The notes: generated by a model from the sequence alone, not told the origin. A stretch of 64,000 nt of DNA from Flavobacteriales bacterium UBA4466 (GCA_905182335.1 CAJJBE010000002.1:721501-785500), one strand, 5' to 3'. Shown: positions 36,003 to 48,895, counted from the first letter of the stretch. Program-made: numbers and translations.

Positions 36003-37616
36003 ATGAGAAAATTTTTAACATTAAGTTTATTTTGCGCAATTGTAAGCGCTAATTGTACTGCTCAAGATGGAGATAATATATATGATGACACTTATATTCA
36101 TATTGTAGAAATCAACTCTATTGAGCCTCTGTCGTATAATGATTTCCACACAGAACTTTACAATAGTCACCAAGCTGTATATTGGGATTACTCGGGGGAA
36201 AAGCCTTATTTCCCGGCTGTTGTTACAATTGATGGAAATATTGTTGATTCCGTAGGCGTAAGATATAAAGGAATATCTTCCTTTGAAGCTGCACCTGGCA
36301 TTGAAAAATATGCTTTAAAAATTGACCTAAATGAATTCGTTTCAGGTCAAAGTTACGATGGTTTAAAAAAGATAAACTTAAATAATAATATACAAGATGT
36401 TAGCTGTATGCGTGCCAAACTTGCTTCGGAAATCATGCACCGAATGGGTATAGCAGCTCCAAGAGTGGCTCATGCCAAGGTCTATGTAAATGGGAGTTAC
36501 CGGGGCATCTACTCTTTAGTGGAGCAAATAGACAAAACATTTGTAAGAAATAACTATGCAGCTGATTCTACCGGTTACTTGCACAAGGCTTGGGGACTTT
36601 CAATTGGTTATGGAACCCCTACATGGGGTGGTCAAGACACATCTCAGTTGTCTCTTTCAGCGTGGTCTCCTCTAAAAACCAAACAATCTACTAATAATTA
36701 CCAACCATTAAGAGAGTTTATTGACGCCTGTAATAATGTAACAGATCTTGAGTTTGAAAATGATGTCAATGGCATGTTCGATTTAGAGACTTTCATAGAA
36801 CAACAAGCCATTAATATGATATTAAGTGATCGAGATCATTACTGCGCAGCTAATTGGAATTTCTATATGTATCTTAACCCAGAGGATAACAAATGGCATA
36901 TGATACCATGGGACTATGATTTATCTTTTGGAACACAAATTCCATGGACTCATATTGAAAATCCTGCAGATCCTAATTTATATAATCAAACAAGTGATTT
37001 ATTTGATCAAGATCGGTGCTTACTAAATAGACGCATGTTTGATTCTCCTAGTCTGAAAAATCGTTATCATGAAGCCTTGTGTGAAGTTATAAATTATGGA
37101 ATGGATAGCCTTTGGATAAATAATCGAATAGACGAGATCAGAGACCTAATAGGTACGGAAGTAGAAAATGATCCATTCTTCCATAATATATCGAGTTATA
37201 ATACCTACTTAAATGATACTCTCGTTATTAGTGGCACAGGAAATTGGCTTTTGGACGGTGTTTCTAATCAAGGAATAAGAGAATATATAAATCAAAGATT
37301 TCAAGAGGTTAGACAAAGTTTGTTAGATAATGGTTTTGATTGTAATTCAGCGACGATAGAATTAGATGAAGATGGGTTTTCAAACTCAATAATTAATATT
37401 TATCCAAACCCTGCTATTGATATCATCAATATTGATGTTTCGGGCAATCTGAAATACGAGGCAACTATTTTTGACTTACAAGGAAGTGTAATTATCAGCA
37501 CAACAAATCAGTCTGTAATTGATATTCAGCCCTTGCCTCAAGGGGTCTACCTAATTGAAATCATAGACCTAGATACTGGCCAAAAAGTAATTAAGAAAAT
37601 AATAAAGGGAAAATAA
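36003..37616 (+). CDS. CotH-kinase-family secreted protein with T9SS sorting domain
   Basis: 537 residues: signal peptide (to 'NCTAQ'), a CotH-like domain with 'DSVGVRYKGISSFEAAPGIE', 'KINLNNNIQDVSCMRAKLAS', 'YRGIYSLVEQIDKTFVRNNY', the Asp-rich 'MILSDRDHYCAANWNFYMYL' and 'HMIPWDYDLSFG', and a type A sorting domain 'NIYPNPAIDIINIDVSGNL' to 'IIKGK'. CotH is an atypical protein kinase on spores; bacterial secreted homologues are less well defined. Followed 15 bp later by a VCBS-repeat gene with nearly the same sorting domain at DNA level. Confidence 0.87.
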   Translation: MRKFLTLSLFCAIVSANCTAQDGDNIYDDTYIHIVEINSIEPLSYNDFHTELYNSHQAVYWDYSGEKPYFPAVVTIDGNIVDSVGVRYKGISSFEAAPGIEKYALKIDLNEFVSGQSYDGLKKINLNNNIQDVSCMRAKLASEIMHRMGIAAPRVAHAKVYVNGSYRGIYSLVEQIDKTFVRNNYAADSTGYLHKAWGLSIGYGTPTWGGQDTSQLSLSAWSPLKTKQSTNNYQPLREFIDACNNVTDLEFENDVNGMFDLETFIEQQAINMILSDRDHYCAANWNFYMYLNPEDNKWHMIPWDYDLSFGTQIPWTHIENPADPNLYNQTSDLFDQDRCLLNRRMFDSPSLKNRYHEALCEVINYGMDSLWINNRIDEIRDLIGTEVENDPFFHNISSYNTYLNDTLVISGTGNWLLDGVSNQGIREYINQRFQEVRQSLLDNGFDCNSATIELDEDGFSNSIINIYPNPAIDIINIDVSGNLKYEATIFDLQGSVIISTTNQSVIDIQPLPQGVYLIEIIDLDTGQKVIKKIIKGK

Positions 37617-37631
37617 ATAAAAACTCATAAC

Positions 37632-39005
37632 ATGCTAAATAAGTATTTAATTTCGGGATTTATTTTCCTAACTTTTAATCACGCTTCTGCCCAAACATTT
37701 GGTGCAAAACAAGTTATATCGAGCAGTGCAAATGGTGCACGCTCGGTCTTTGCAGTTGACTTGAATGGAGATAACAAACCTGATGTACTTTCAGCATCGG
37801 TAAATGATAATAAAATATCATGGTATGATAACTTAGGAAATGGAGGTTTTGGACCACAGCAAATTATAGGTACAAATGCTGGTTCAGCATGCGTTTTTGC
37901 TGCTGATATTGATGGTGATGGCGATGCTGATGTGCTTAATTCAACAATTAATTCAAACGAATTGTCGTGGTATGAAAATCTTGGAAATGGAAGTTTTTCA
38001 ACAAAACAAATCATTCTATCAACTCTTGATTTTGCAGGATCTGTTTATACTTCGGATCTTGATGGCGACGGAGATCAAGATGTTCTTTCCACATCTCGCT
38101 ACACAAATTTGGTAACTTGGTATGAAAACCTTGGAAGCGGTAATTTTGGTCCTCAGCAGGAAATAACTAATAATGCATCTGGAGCCATGAATGTATACAC
38201 AAGCGATCTCGATGGAGATAATGATCTGGATGTGTTATCTGCGTCATTTAATGATGGTAAAATAGCTTGGTATGAAAACCTAGGAGGCGGGAATTTTGGG
38301 CCCCAATTAGTGATTTCTAATAATTCTCTGGGTGCTACAGGAATTTATACCTCTGATGTAGATTTAGATGGAGATATGGATGTCTTCTCTGCTTCTCAAT
38401 CAGATAATAAAGTGGCATGGTATGAGAACTTAGGAAATGGAAATTTTAGTAGCGAAAAGATAATATCTAGTAATTCGCTTGGTGCGATGAGCGTTTACTC
38501 AGGTGACTTTGATAATGATGGATATCCAGATGTATTATCAGGGTCATGGGGTGATCATAAAGTGGCATGGTACAAGAACTTAGGAAATGGAAGTTTTGGT
38601 ACAGAGCAAATCTTATCGACCAACGCAACAGCTGTGCATTCCGTTTATGCTTTTGATCTTGATGGAGATAACGATTTGGATGTGCTCTCTGGTTCTTTTG
38701 ATGACTTTAAAATAGCATGGTATGAGAACCTCAATACAACTACTTCAACGAGTGAAGTTGAAGGGATGTCTTCATTTAAAGCAATAGTTTATCCAAATCC
38801 TGCTATTGATATCATAAATATTGATGTTTCGGACAATCTAAAATTCAATGCTACTCTTTACGACCTACAAGGAAGTGTAATTATCAGCACAACAAATCAG
38901 TCTGTAATTGATATTCAGACCTTGCCTCAAGGGGTCTACCTAATTGAAATAGAAGACTTAAGCTCAGGTCAAAAAGTAATTGAAAAAATAATAAAGGAAA
39001 AATAA
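37632..39005 (+). CDS. FG-GAP/VCBS-repeat secreted protein with T9SS sorting domain
   Basis: 457 residues: signal peptide (to 'NHASAQ'), seven ~48-residue FG-GAP/VCBS repeats of the form 'VYTSDLDGDGDQDVLSTSR', 'LVTWYENLGSGNFGPQQ', each with a D-x-D-x-D calcium-binding loop, forming a beta propeller, then a type A sorting domain. Secreted; it may bind carbohydrate or protein. It forms a pair with the CotH gene. The final ~70 codons share long identical DNA runs with the CotH gene (e.g. 37479-37540 and 38863-38924), evidence of recent duplication or gene conversion of the sorting domain. Confidence 0.87.
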   Translation: MLNKYLISGFIFLTFNHASAQTFGAKQVISSSANGARSVFAVDLNGDNKPDVLSASVNDNKISWYDNLGNGGFGPQQIIGTNAGSACVFAADIDGDGDADVLNSTINSNELSWYENLGNGSFSTKQIILSTLDFAGSVYTSDLDGDGDQDVLSTSRYTNLVTWYENLGSGNFGPQQEITNNASGAMNVYTSDLDGDNDLDVLSASFNDGKIAWYENLGGGNFGPQLVISNNSLGATGIYTSDVDLDGDMDVFSASQSDNKVAWYENLGNGNFSSEKIISSNSLGAMSVYSGDFDNDGYPDVLSGSWGDHKVAWYKNLGNGSFGTEQILSTNATAVHSVYAFDLDGDNDLDVLSGSFDDFKIAWYENLNTTTSTSEVEGMSSFKAIVYPNPAIDIINIDVSDNLKFNATLYDLQGSVIISTTNQSVIDIQTLPQGVYLIEIEDLSSGQKVIEKIIKEK

Positions 39006-39170
39006 ACAAAAGCCCACAACAAAACCTAAACTGCATTAAAACGTAGCTTAGCCAGAACGTTAGCGATAATGAAAAATTGAGCATCTTACTTCCAACACTT
39101 AAAAAATAAACACGCATTCACTTAGAGTGATACTGCCAAGAATATGAAATTGGCAGTTGTAAAATCGAAA

Positions 39171-39551
39171 TCAGCAATTATTCCTCATTATTAGAGGTAT
39201 TTTTGTAAAAAAAAATACGATTTGAAAAAAGTAAAGCGGCCAAACACGCAGTAATCTTCTAATCAGAAAGATAAGTAATTGAATTTTGCCTTTTGTTTTG
39301 TATTCCCAAAGTAGAATGTTGGTGATCAGAAATCCACTTAAAACAAAGAAGAGCATAATGCCCAAATGACCACGTCCAACAAGAAACCGAAGTTTTGAAA
39401 ACCAATATTCGTCAAAGAAATCACCCCAAATGTTTTCGGAAAGAGAGAACGAATGAAATGTCAATATTGAAATCGCTCCTATAAACCTAAGTCCATTGAT
39501 ATTATGGAAATAGGGACGTTTTAATTCGTTAGAAGGGGATTCGGTTTGCAC
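39171..39551 (-). pseudogene. Truncated acyltransferase-3 (OafA/YrhL-like) gene
   Basis: 126 residues where the family has about 350-380. The start matches the family N-terminus: 'FHNINGLRFIGAISILTFHS' with the catalytic-type His, 'GHLGIMLFFVLSGFLITNIL' and 'FLIRRLLRVWPLYFFQI'. The frame then ends at 'KIPLIMRNNC'. At least six transmembrane segments are missing, so it is a remnant. The integral-membrane O-acetylase family modifies surface glycans. Confidence 0.8.
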
Positions 39552-39645
39552 TAATCGAGCTTTGTATTAAAAGTAATCTTATCTAGTGATAATGAGTATC
39601 TTTTTGTTGGATCGCTTTTGAATTGTTAGACCGACCTTGGCTTTT

Positions 39646-39690
39646 AGATGTTAGAATTTAGACGGTCTGTCCATCTAAATTCTAACATCT
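39646..39690. repeat. Perfect 17-bp inverted repeat
   Basis: agatgttagaatttaga (39646-39662) and tctaaattctaacatct (39674-39690) with an 11-bp loop. No T run follows, so it is a weak terminator candidate; it could be a protein-binding or recombination site between the acyltransferase remnant and recombinase-tail copy C. The rest of 39552-40005 holds no gene. Confidence 0.7.
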
Positions 39691-39802
39691 AATTGTCAAA
39701 AATATTTATAGGAATCCTATTGTTCAGATGACGTACCGGTTTCAATTTGTACAGGCTCCGTACTTGCAGCTTTTTGTCTTATATATTGAGCATTAGTAGG
39801 TT

Positions 39803-39886
39803 GAGTCGGAGGGAGACTTATCGAACTTTTTGGAAGATGATTTAAAATTAATGATGATGATTTCCGCTATGCGTTAGAGGGTTTCA
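39803..39886 (+). other. Recombinase-tail / putative attachment sequence, copy C
   Basis: gagtcggagggagacttatc... follows copies A/D for about 55 bp (E-S-E-G-D-L-S-N-F-L-E-D-D-L-K-L-M), then switches to the ttccgctatgcgttagaggg end shared with copy B. It is therefore a hybrid of the A/D and B types, as expected of a recombination joint. Followed by a run of nine C. Confidence 0.6.
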
Positions 39887-40005
39887 CCCCCCCCCAGAAG
39901 CTATAAGTGAAATTGATGAGAAATGGCCAAATCAAAATAAGTGATTCCCGTTTCCTTTCTTAACTTAGTTTATACGCAACGTTAGCCCACATTAAATATA
40001 ACTCA

Positions 40006-40452
40006 ATGGAAATAACAATAAAACAAATCGGAGAAGGAGTACCTTACCATATCCGTTTTAAGAAAACTCAAGTGTACAAGAGAGTATTTGGACAAGAAGA
40101 ACAATTGATTGACGAATACATCCATGAGGACGGGGATGAAGATTTCTCTGAAGTATATTGGCTAGTTCAAGCAGGATTTGCTACTTGGTTCAACTTCAAC
40201 AAGATTGAAAGATTAGAACGACTTGGAGTTATTGACTATCATAAAACCATATTTATGGGAGACTTTGACTTTAACGGGGATGACGACATTGAATACGTTA
40301 CCAGTCACGCAGCAGACGGACAACCCGTATCGCTAACAATTCAGAAAAACAGACACGGACACATGGCAGACATCTTGATAACCTATCCTGACTGGTACTA
40401 TCGAGTTCACTTAGAAGCACCATTTTTTTTTAATAACATGAGAAACGTATGA
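40006..40452 (+). CDS. Hypothetical protein, single-gene cassette
   Basis: 148 residues, no signal peptide or membrane segment. Features: 'EDGDEDFSEVYWLVQAGFAT' and 'MGDFDFNGDDDIEYVTSH', strongly acidic loops that could bind calcium, and 'ADILITYPDWYYRVH' near the end. I do not recognise a family. Directly preceded by the core gcaacgttagccc (39976-39988) and followed by aaacgttaagc (40500-40510), the same type of boundary core as around the protease genes. Confidence 0.6.
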   Translation: MEITIKQIGEGVPYHIRFKKTQVYKRVFGQEEQLIDEYIHEDGDEDFSEVYWLVQAGFATWFNFNKIERLERLGVIDYHKTIFMGDFDFNGDDDIEYVTSHAADGQPVSLTIQKNRHGHMADILITYPDWYYRVHLEAPFFFNNMRNV

Positions 40453-40529
40453 CTGGCATCTTTGAGGACTGATAATGAGCAAAGCATATGCCATACATAA
40501 AACGTTAAGCATCAATAAAATAATTAATT

Positions 40530-41411
40530 ATGAGTATAATTACAGAAGCACAATTGGAGAAATTGGATGTCATAGAGAAATTCCAACTCAGGCGAAAATG
40601 TGCTGAGAATAATGACATTGAAAATCTCTTGACAATTGCAAAATATAACTTTAATAGTGGTTCAGCTGCAAGTAATGTAACAAACCTCCCAGAACTATGC
40701 TACTACTATGGTCGACTCCAACGAGGAGAAGAGTTAAAGTCATTGTTAAATGAAAAAAGCTTCCTTTATTTCATGTTGCCTGATTCTTGTAAAGAACTTG
40801 CTAAGCAATTATTTAATATAGGTTCTAAATTCCCTCATTTAAACGAAAACGAAGTGCAATTTTTAGAGGATAATTATTGTGATTCCAAAACATTTGAATT
40901 GTTTGATATAATTATGTTTGATTGTATTTTACTTCCTCGACCAATTAAAAAGTTCGACAAAGAGTCATTAAACATGGATAACAAAAATTTCTCTAAAGAA
41001 TTCTTGTTAGAAATTTACAGTTGTTTTTCAGAGAATGAAGGATTGGATGGAAGCTATGACAAATTATATGTCTACAGTAGAATCGAAAATAAAATAATTC
41101 AAAAGGAATATGAGCATCTTGGCATAGGTGAATGGTGTATAATGCAACCGATACTTTCAAATGAATTTTGGAATTTAATGAAGGAGAACTTTGGGGAAGA
41201 TTGTGCAAATGCCCTAACTAAGGAACTATGTTATGATGATGATGATTTGGAAGACTTTAGAAATCAGAATTTTTATCTGTTGGGTGCCGATAGTATAGAA
41301 GCAGCTGCGAGTAATTATTTTAAGGATTCGTCAACGGTCGTCGCTCTCAAGACACTGGTTGCCAAATTTTGGCTAGAAAAGATAAACTCCCAAAAAATAA
41401 ATCTAATCTGA
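40530..41411 (+). CDS. Hypothetical cytoplasmic protein
   Basis: 293 residues, mainly helical with a TPR-like or HEAT-like feel in the first 130 ('LDVIEKFQLRRKCAENNDIE', 'GRLQRGEELKSLLNEKSFLY'). Acidic patch 'CYDDDDLEDFRNQ' near residue 235. No signal peptide. Family not recognised. It sits right after a cassette-like core and is probably a stand-alone accessory gene. Confidence 0.6.
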   Translation: MSIITEAQLEKLDVIEKFQLRRKCAENNDIENLLTIAKYNFNSGSAASNVTNLPELCYYYGRLQRGEELKSLLNEKSFLYFMLPDSCKELAKQLFNIGSKFPHLNENEVQFLEDNYCDSKTFELFDIIMFDCILLPRPIKKFDKESLNMDNKNFSKEFLLEIYSCFSENEGLDGSYDKLYVYSRIENKIIQKEYEHLGIGEWCIMQPILSNEFWNLMKENFGEDCANALTKELCYDDDDLEDFRNQNFYLLGADSIEAAASNYFKDSSTVVALKTLVAKFWLEKINSQKINLI

Positions 41412-41461
41412 AACTCAAAAAGTAAGTGAATACATAACAAAATGAAATATTCAATTCCAAA

Positions 41462-41884
41462 TCAAAGTTTATACATTTCCCAATAATCTTTCGTTTCACG
41501 AATAATATGTGGTTCTTGAATTTTGGTAAAAAAAATCTTTTTCAATTCGGCATCAAAACTTTCCTGGGCTTCTTTTAATTCTTGCTGTGAGTCAGCGTTC
41601 AATTGAACATTAGGATTTGCAATATCCAAATCTATTTTCGATACATAATCCCAAATTGTATCGACAATGTTCGAAGGGATTGTTCCATCTGATTTTTCTT
41701 GATATTCAATACACATTCCTAGAGCATAATAAATTTTCGCAAATGGGGGGTCTAGTAAACCATCAAATTGGTCACCTTTATGATATCTTAGTTTAATCAG
41801 TATATTTTTTAACTCTCGTTCAAATACATGCGATATATCCGGAATATGATGATGGGTATTTATCGGGCCAATATTAATGTTCAT
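41462..41884 (-). CDS. Hypothetical protein
   Basis: 140 residues beginning 'MNINIGPINTHHHIPDISHV', with 'YYALGMCIEYQEKSDGTIPS' and a helical C-terminus. No recognised domain, signal or membrane segment. It is divergent from the decayed operon starting at 41972 (87-bp gap). Confidence 0.55.
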   Translation of the reverse strand: MNINIGPINTHHHIPDISHVFERELKNILIKLRYHKGDQFDGLLDPPFAKIYYALGMCIEYQEKSDGTIPSNIVDTIWDYVSKIDLDIANPNVQLNADSQQELKEAQESFDAELKKIFFTKIQEPHIIRETKDYWEMYKL

Positions 41885-41971
41885 TAATTGAAATTGGTTT
41901 TTTAAATTGTTGTCTTATTCAACAATAAAGCTACATTTTTTTTACCAATCATTTTTTGTTTAATTTAAACC

Positions 41972-43308
41972 ATGCAATATAAAGCAGGATTCATTTTAGA
42001 GGCAGTTCGAGAAAAATTACTTGTTTTCTCGGAAGAATTGGAGGATGGGCATTTGAAAATAGATGGGCTATTGGAGAGTTTGTGCTCATTTGACTGCTTT
42101 ACTGCTCTCAATATGGATTATTCAAAGATTGAGGATATCAATTCTTTATTAGCAGTGGCACATAATATAGTAACTAGAGGTCAACCTACAATTGCGAGTC
42201 CATATCTTGAGGAACGATTTTGTGAAATCTACAGAGAAACATTACGCAAGGATAAAAAAGGTTATTCCATCAACTTTGATTTTAAAGATAATTGTGAAAT
42301 TACCACAGGTGACATATTCAACGCACTACACCCAATAAACCCTCTGTATAATGATAGAGCAACCCATTTAAACTTAGATTATTTAGAAAGTAATTTTGAA
42401 CTAAGTTTTCTAACAAAATATATATCTGAGGAAGATAAATATTTGTCCTTCATTTTTGACCAACAAAGAGCTCGAAATACATTAGGTGCAGGTTATAATA
42501 ATCAGGGCAGGGTAGATTTCAGTCTTGAGATACCTTATTTCAAGTTGGCTAGAAAGACGAATAAGTATAGAAAGGATGTAAATATTAAAAATAGGTCGAG
42601 ATATATTGTTGAAGTTGATGGTGTTGTCTCATGTCCCTCGGGCACGATCTCAAGGATTTTGAAATTGCACAACTCGCCTCAAATGCGACGCACATAACTG
42701 AGCACGATACTTTTAATGATGTTGCTAACCTAATTGGCAAGTTAAATCAAAATCCATACTTAAATGTAATATCTGAGAATTTCAATAAGTCACCAAAAGA
42801 CTTATCGGTTCCATATGGATTGGTTCTAGGTCCTATTGGTGCTGCTCGAATTCAAAAGACTTTATTACAATATCTTTTAAGTAACGATATTGGCCATAGT
42901 CTATCAATTGGAATTATCGAAAGAGATATTCCTTGTGGTGCGGTTGCGATAAATGATTTAATAGAACTCCTTGAGCATCTATACGCTCTCAAATCAATAA
43001 AGAAAAAACCACCTATAATTTCGTTTAATGTTTTTCGGGAAGATCTACATTACTGCCCTGACAAATCCATATCATTTCAATCTATTGATAAACTAGAACC
43101 TGATGATTTTGATGTAGTCTTTGATATTCCTTCTAATTACAATTGGGGATGCGGTAAGTACAATAATGAATACCAAAATGAAAATTTAATTGTAATCCGA
43201 AATGCTCACTTTACAGACCTAACCCCCCATTGTTTTCTTGCCTGTGTTGCTCATCTAGGCCTTTTATAGGGGTGACAGTGAGGCCACCTTCAAGGATAAT
43301 AGCGCGCG

Positions 43309-43312
<4 letters not shown>
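41972..43312 (+). pseudogene. First gene of the RecQ-type operon; possible PD-(D/E)XK protein, frameshifted
   Basis: Two overlapping frames (41972-42697 and about 42635-43269) and a third short one (43259-43312) together read as one ~445-residue protein. The first frame ends in 'RYIVEVDGVVSC' and the next continues 'GHDLKDFEIAQLASNATHI': an E-V-D-G then H...KD..IAQ order that recalls PD-(D/E)XK nuclease-like proteins. Later come 'VPYGLVLGPIGAARIQKTLL' and 'IPSNYNWGCGKYNNEY'. The last frame ends in a TGA overlapping the helicase ATG (ATGA), proving the original operon. Two single-base frameshifts make it inactive as it stands. Confidence 0.6.
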
Positions 43313-46477
<3,165 letters not shown>

Positions 46478-46988
46478 TTAGTTAGTGAAATTCCAAAAAA
46501 GCATATTGCGTTACTTTCGGAAATTGAAAAAGTTCAAAAGGAATATAAATCATCATTTAAAGCAATCGTCGAGTCAGAAACAAAGGGTTTGTTCGATGAG
46601 CATAAAATAATAATTAAGGAAATAAAAAAAGAACAGGAGAGAATAAATGAGCTTATCTCAAATGTTCAGAATTACATAAATAGTATTGAAGAATATCTCA
46701 AGAATATAAATGCAATTGACTTTCCTATTCACAACAGTTATAAGATATACTACAAAAAGCAGCAACTCAAAGTTCTTAAGAAATCCGAAGAAGATATCGC
46801 ACTTAAAGAACTAGAATCTTCTCAAAAGCTCATGCAGTTAAATAATGAGAAATTAAAATTAGATATTGAAAGTAAAAACCTCAGCCGCTCAGGCAAAAAA
46901 TGAGAGAATGATCAATATTTTACTAGCGGGAATTGTAATAATATCTATTGCTTGTTTTTTGATCGGGCTTAAGTTATTTCGGATGTAG
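46478..46988 (+). pseudogene. Coiled-coil protein with C-terminal membrane anchor, frameshifted
   Basis: Same frame as the end of the helicase after an in-frame TAG: 'SEIPKKHIALLSEIEKVQKE' leads into a long coiled coil ('KEIKKEQERINELISNVQNY', 'ALKELESSQKLMQLNNEKLK'). The intact frame stops at 46903, but a +1 shift continues 'SAAQAKNERMINILLAGIVI' and 'ISIACFLIGLKLFRM', a single membrane segment ending at 46988. It could be a separate gene or the helicase C-terminus; the TAG makes this undecidable from sequence alone. Confidence 0.5.
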
Positions 46989-47034
46989 AATTATTAATGG
47001 ACGATTTCATTAATTTTTGTATTATTAATTAACT

Positions 47035-47907
47035 ATGAAAAAATTCCCCTTTACCTCAATTCTTGGCTGGTCCTCTAGCCGTTTTGATACTTTCAGTTCA
47101 TGCAAACGCAAGTATTACTATAGGTATTACGCAAAACACGATACGGACTTTGCACTGGATCAGATCAACCGTTTAAAACAACTCACCACTGTGCCATTAA
47201 CCGTGGGTAGTATTGCTCATGATGTTATAGAAACCTTGTTAAAACGCCTTCAGAAAAGCGATTCGGATATTGATACATCCAGATTAAAGGAGCATATTAT
47301 CAAAATGGTGGAAGATACCATTCAAAAATCCGAGTTTTTCGAACTCTATTACCAGAAACAGGAGGAGCTCGATAAGGAGTCGATGGTTGAAGCCATTTAT
47401 AAGTGTCTGCAGCTTTTTATTGAATCCGACCGATATGCATGGATCAATCAACAACCGATGGAACAACGCCACAAGTGGGTAATAGAGCCTCCAGGTTTTG
47501 GCGAGACTCGGATAAATGACCTAAAAGCGTATTGCAAAGTGGACTGTATGATCCCAACGGAGGAGGGTGTATTTATTTTTGATTGGAAAACGGGAAAGAA
47601 CGATGTTGCCAAACACCGAAAGCAATTGATTGGTTACAGCTTGTATGCCCATAACAATTTTGGTCATCCTGAAAAAGACATCAGGGCCTTTGTGGTGTAC
47701 CTTAAAGGTATCTTTGATGAGGCAGAGCTAGAGTTGCAGGAGGGAGAAGTAAAGCAGTTTTACGAGACTTTTGTTGATGATACCACAGAAATGCAAAGCT
47801 ATTGCGCTGATGTGGATAAAAATACTCCAAAGGGCAAGGATGAATTTGAGATGATTGATAGCGGATTGTGCGCGTATTGTGAATTTAAAGAATTGTGCGG
47901 AAAATGA
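47035..47907 (+). CDS. PD-(D/E)XK nuclease of the RecB/Cas4-like family
   Basis: 290 residues, the one intact gene of this operon. It shows the AddB/RecB-type nuclease layout: 'SSSRFDTFSSCKRKYYYRYY', the His motif 'VGSIAHDVIETLLKRL', the Asp of 'KAYCKVDCMIPTEEGVFIFD', 'DWKTGKND' (D-x-K motif, D and K catalytic), 'QLIGYSLYA' and a C-terminal Cys cluster 'GLCAYCEFKELCGK' that, with the N-terminal Cys, could hold an Fe-S cluster as in Cas4/AddB. Together with the RecQ-like helicase it would process DNA ends. Its stop overlaps the next ATG. Confidence 0.85.
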   Translation: MKKFPFTSILGWSSSRFDTFSSCKRKYYYRYYAKHDTDFALDQINRLKQLTTVPLTVGSIAHDVIETLLKRLQKSDSDIDTSRLKEHIIKMVEDTIQKSEFFELYYQKQEELDKESMVEAIYKCLQLFIESDRYAWINQQPMEQRHKWVIEPPGFGETRINDLKAYCKVDCMIPTEEGVFIFDWKTGKNDVAKHRKQLIGYSLYAHNNFGHPEKDIRAFVVYLKGIFDEAELELQEGEVKQFYETFVDDTTEMQSYCADVDKNTPKGKDEFEMIDSGLCAYCEFKELCGK

Positions 47908-48212
47908 AAGAATCAAAGTTTAACATTAAGACCAAATCAAAAATAATGAATCACATCATGGATCACATGCCCGATAAGTGGGAGGGTCTAACTGATGATG
48001 AGAAGTTAAGGCTATTGTATCCTAGTGATTTTTCGCTTGAAGCAGAGGCAAAAGGAATGGAAACAGCTCCAATTTATACGGACAATGAAGACGCGGTAAC
48101 TCTCATGGTTTTTGTAAACAGTGTTTACAAGGCAGTACCTAAAAGCGCTCAAATCAACACGGAGTTTTCTGCGAAATCTTTACCTCCGATGTTTTGGGGT
48201 AAGATAGGAGTG
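47904..48212 (+). pseudogene. Gene truncated by an IS6 fragment
   Basis: Begins in ATGA overlap with the nuclease and encodes ~100 residues ('MKESKFNIKTKSKIMNHIMD', 'MPDKWEGLTDDEKLRLLYPS', 'VFVNSVYKAVPKSAQINTEF') before joining in frame to the transposase C-terminus at about 48213. The original 3' part is gone. The family is not recognised; position says it was the next member of the RecQ/nuclease operon. Confidence 0.6.
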
Positions 48213-48451
48213 AACAATATAGTGGAACAAGACCACCGCAACATCAAGAGGCGAATGTCCATAGACACGGGCTTCAAGGAGTTTGAATCAGCCAAGCGGA
48301 CTTTGGCTGGAATCGAAGTTGTCAATATAATTAGGAAGGGTCAAATAGCTGATTCGAGAAAAACGACGTTCAAAACATTTTGTTCTTTAGCTGCTTAATT
48401 CAATCTCAATCAGTAAATTTTAGATTGAGATTTGGTTAATGCGACAGAACC
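48213..48451 (+). mobile_element. IS6-family fragment (transposase C-terminus plus terminal repeat)
   Basis: About 239 bp: codons for 'NNIVEQDHRNIKRRMSIDTG' to 'FKTFCSLAA' (stop 48398), then the terminal repeat ttaatgcgacagaacc (48436-48451). It is a different IS copy from that in the 3.24-kb repeat (about 75% residue identity by eye) yet is truncated at almost the same codon. 48452-48732 beyond it holds no gene. Confidence 0.8.
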
Positions 48452-48732
48452 TTAACTCAAGATATAAGCAATTAAGTATAGATATAGCCGGTTATAATCG
48501 GTTATTACAGTCTAAAACCATTTAATAAATAGGGGTGAGGTGGTTTTGCTTAATGCCCCAATTTTATTTGAACTTATTTTTCTAAATAAATACCCAATAG
48601 CGCAAAATGGTTAGCCTTTCATAGACAAGTGCACCGGTAAAGGATTATAAGTTAAATGCTTAAATACGTACTTTTTACATCTTGTTTTTCAATATATAAT
48701 ATCTATTTTAGAAACTTGAATTTCAAATTATC

Positions 48733-48891
48733 ATGAACAGAATAAAAGAAGTACTAGAAGAAAAGAGTTCTCATTCAATTTATTTTTCTAAAAATAATTT
48801 TATTTCTGATTTAATAATAAATCACGCTATATTAACCATATTAATTAATAGGAAGGTTAAATTGAAAAATATAATGCAAAATGAATCATAA
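48733..48891 (+). pseudogene. Probable remnant of an XRE-type HTH regulator
   Basis: 52 codons starting 'MNRIKEVLEEKSSHSIYFSK'. The first 11 residues are the usual start of small Bacteroidota XRE regulators that head restriction/defence operons, but the helix-turn-helix that should follow is missing or garbled. It ends 4 bp before the next gene start, so it probably was the first gene of the PLD/SNF2 operon. Confidence 0.35.
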
Positions 48892-48895
48892 ATAG

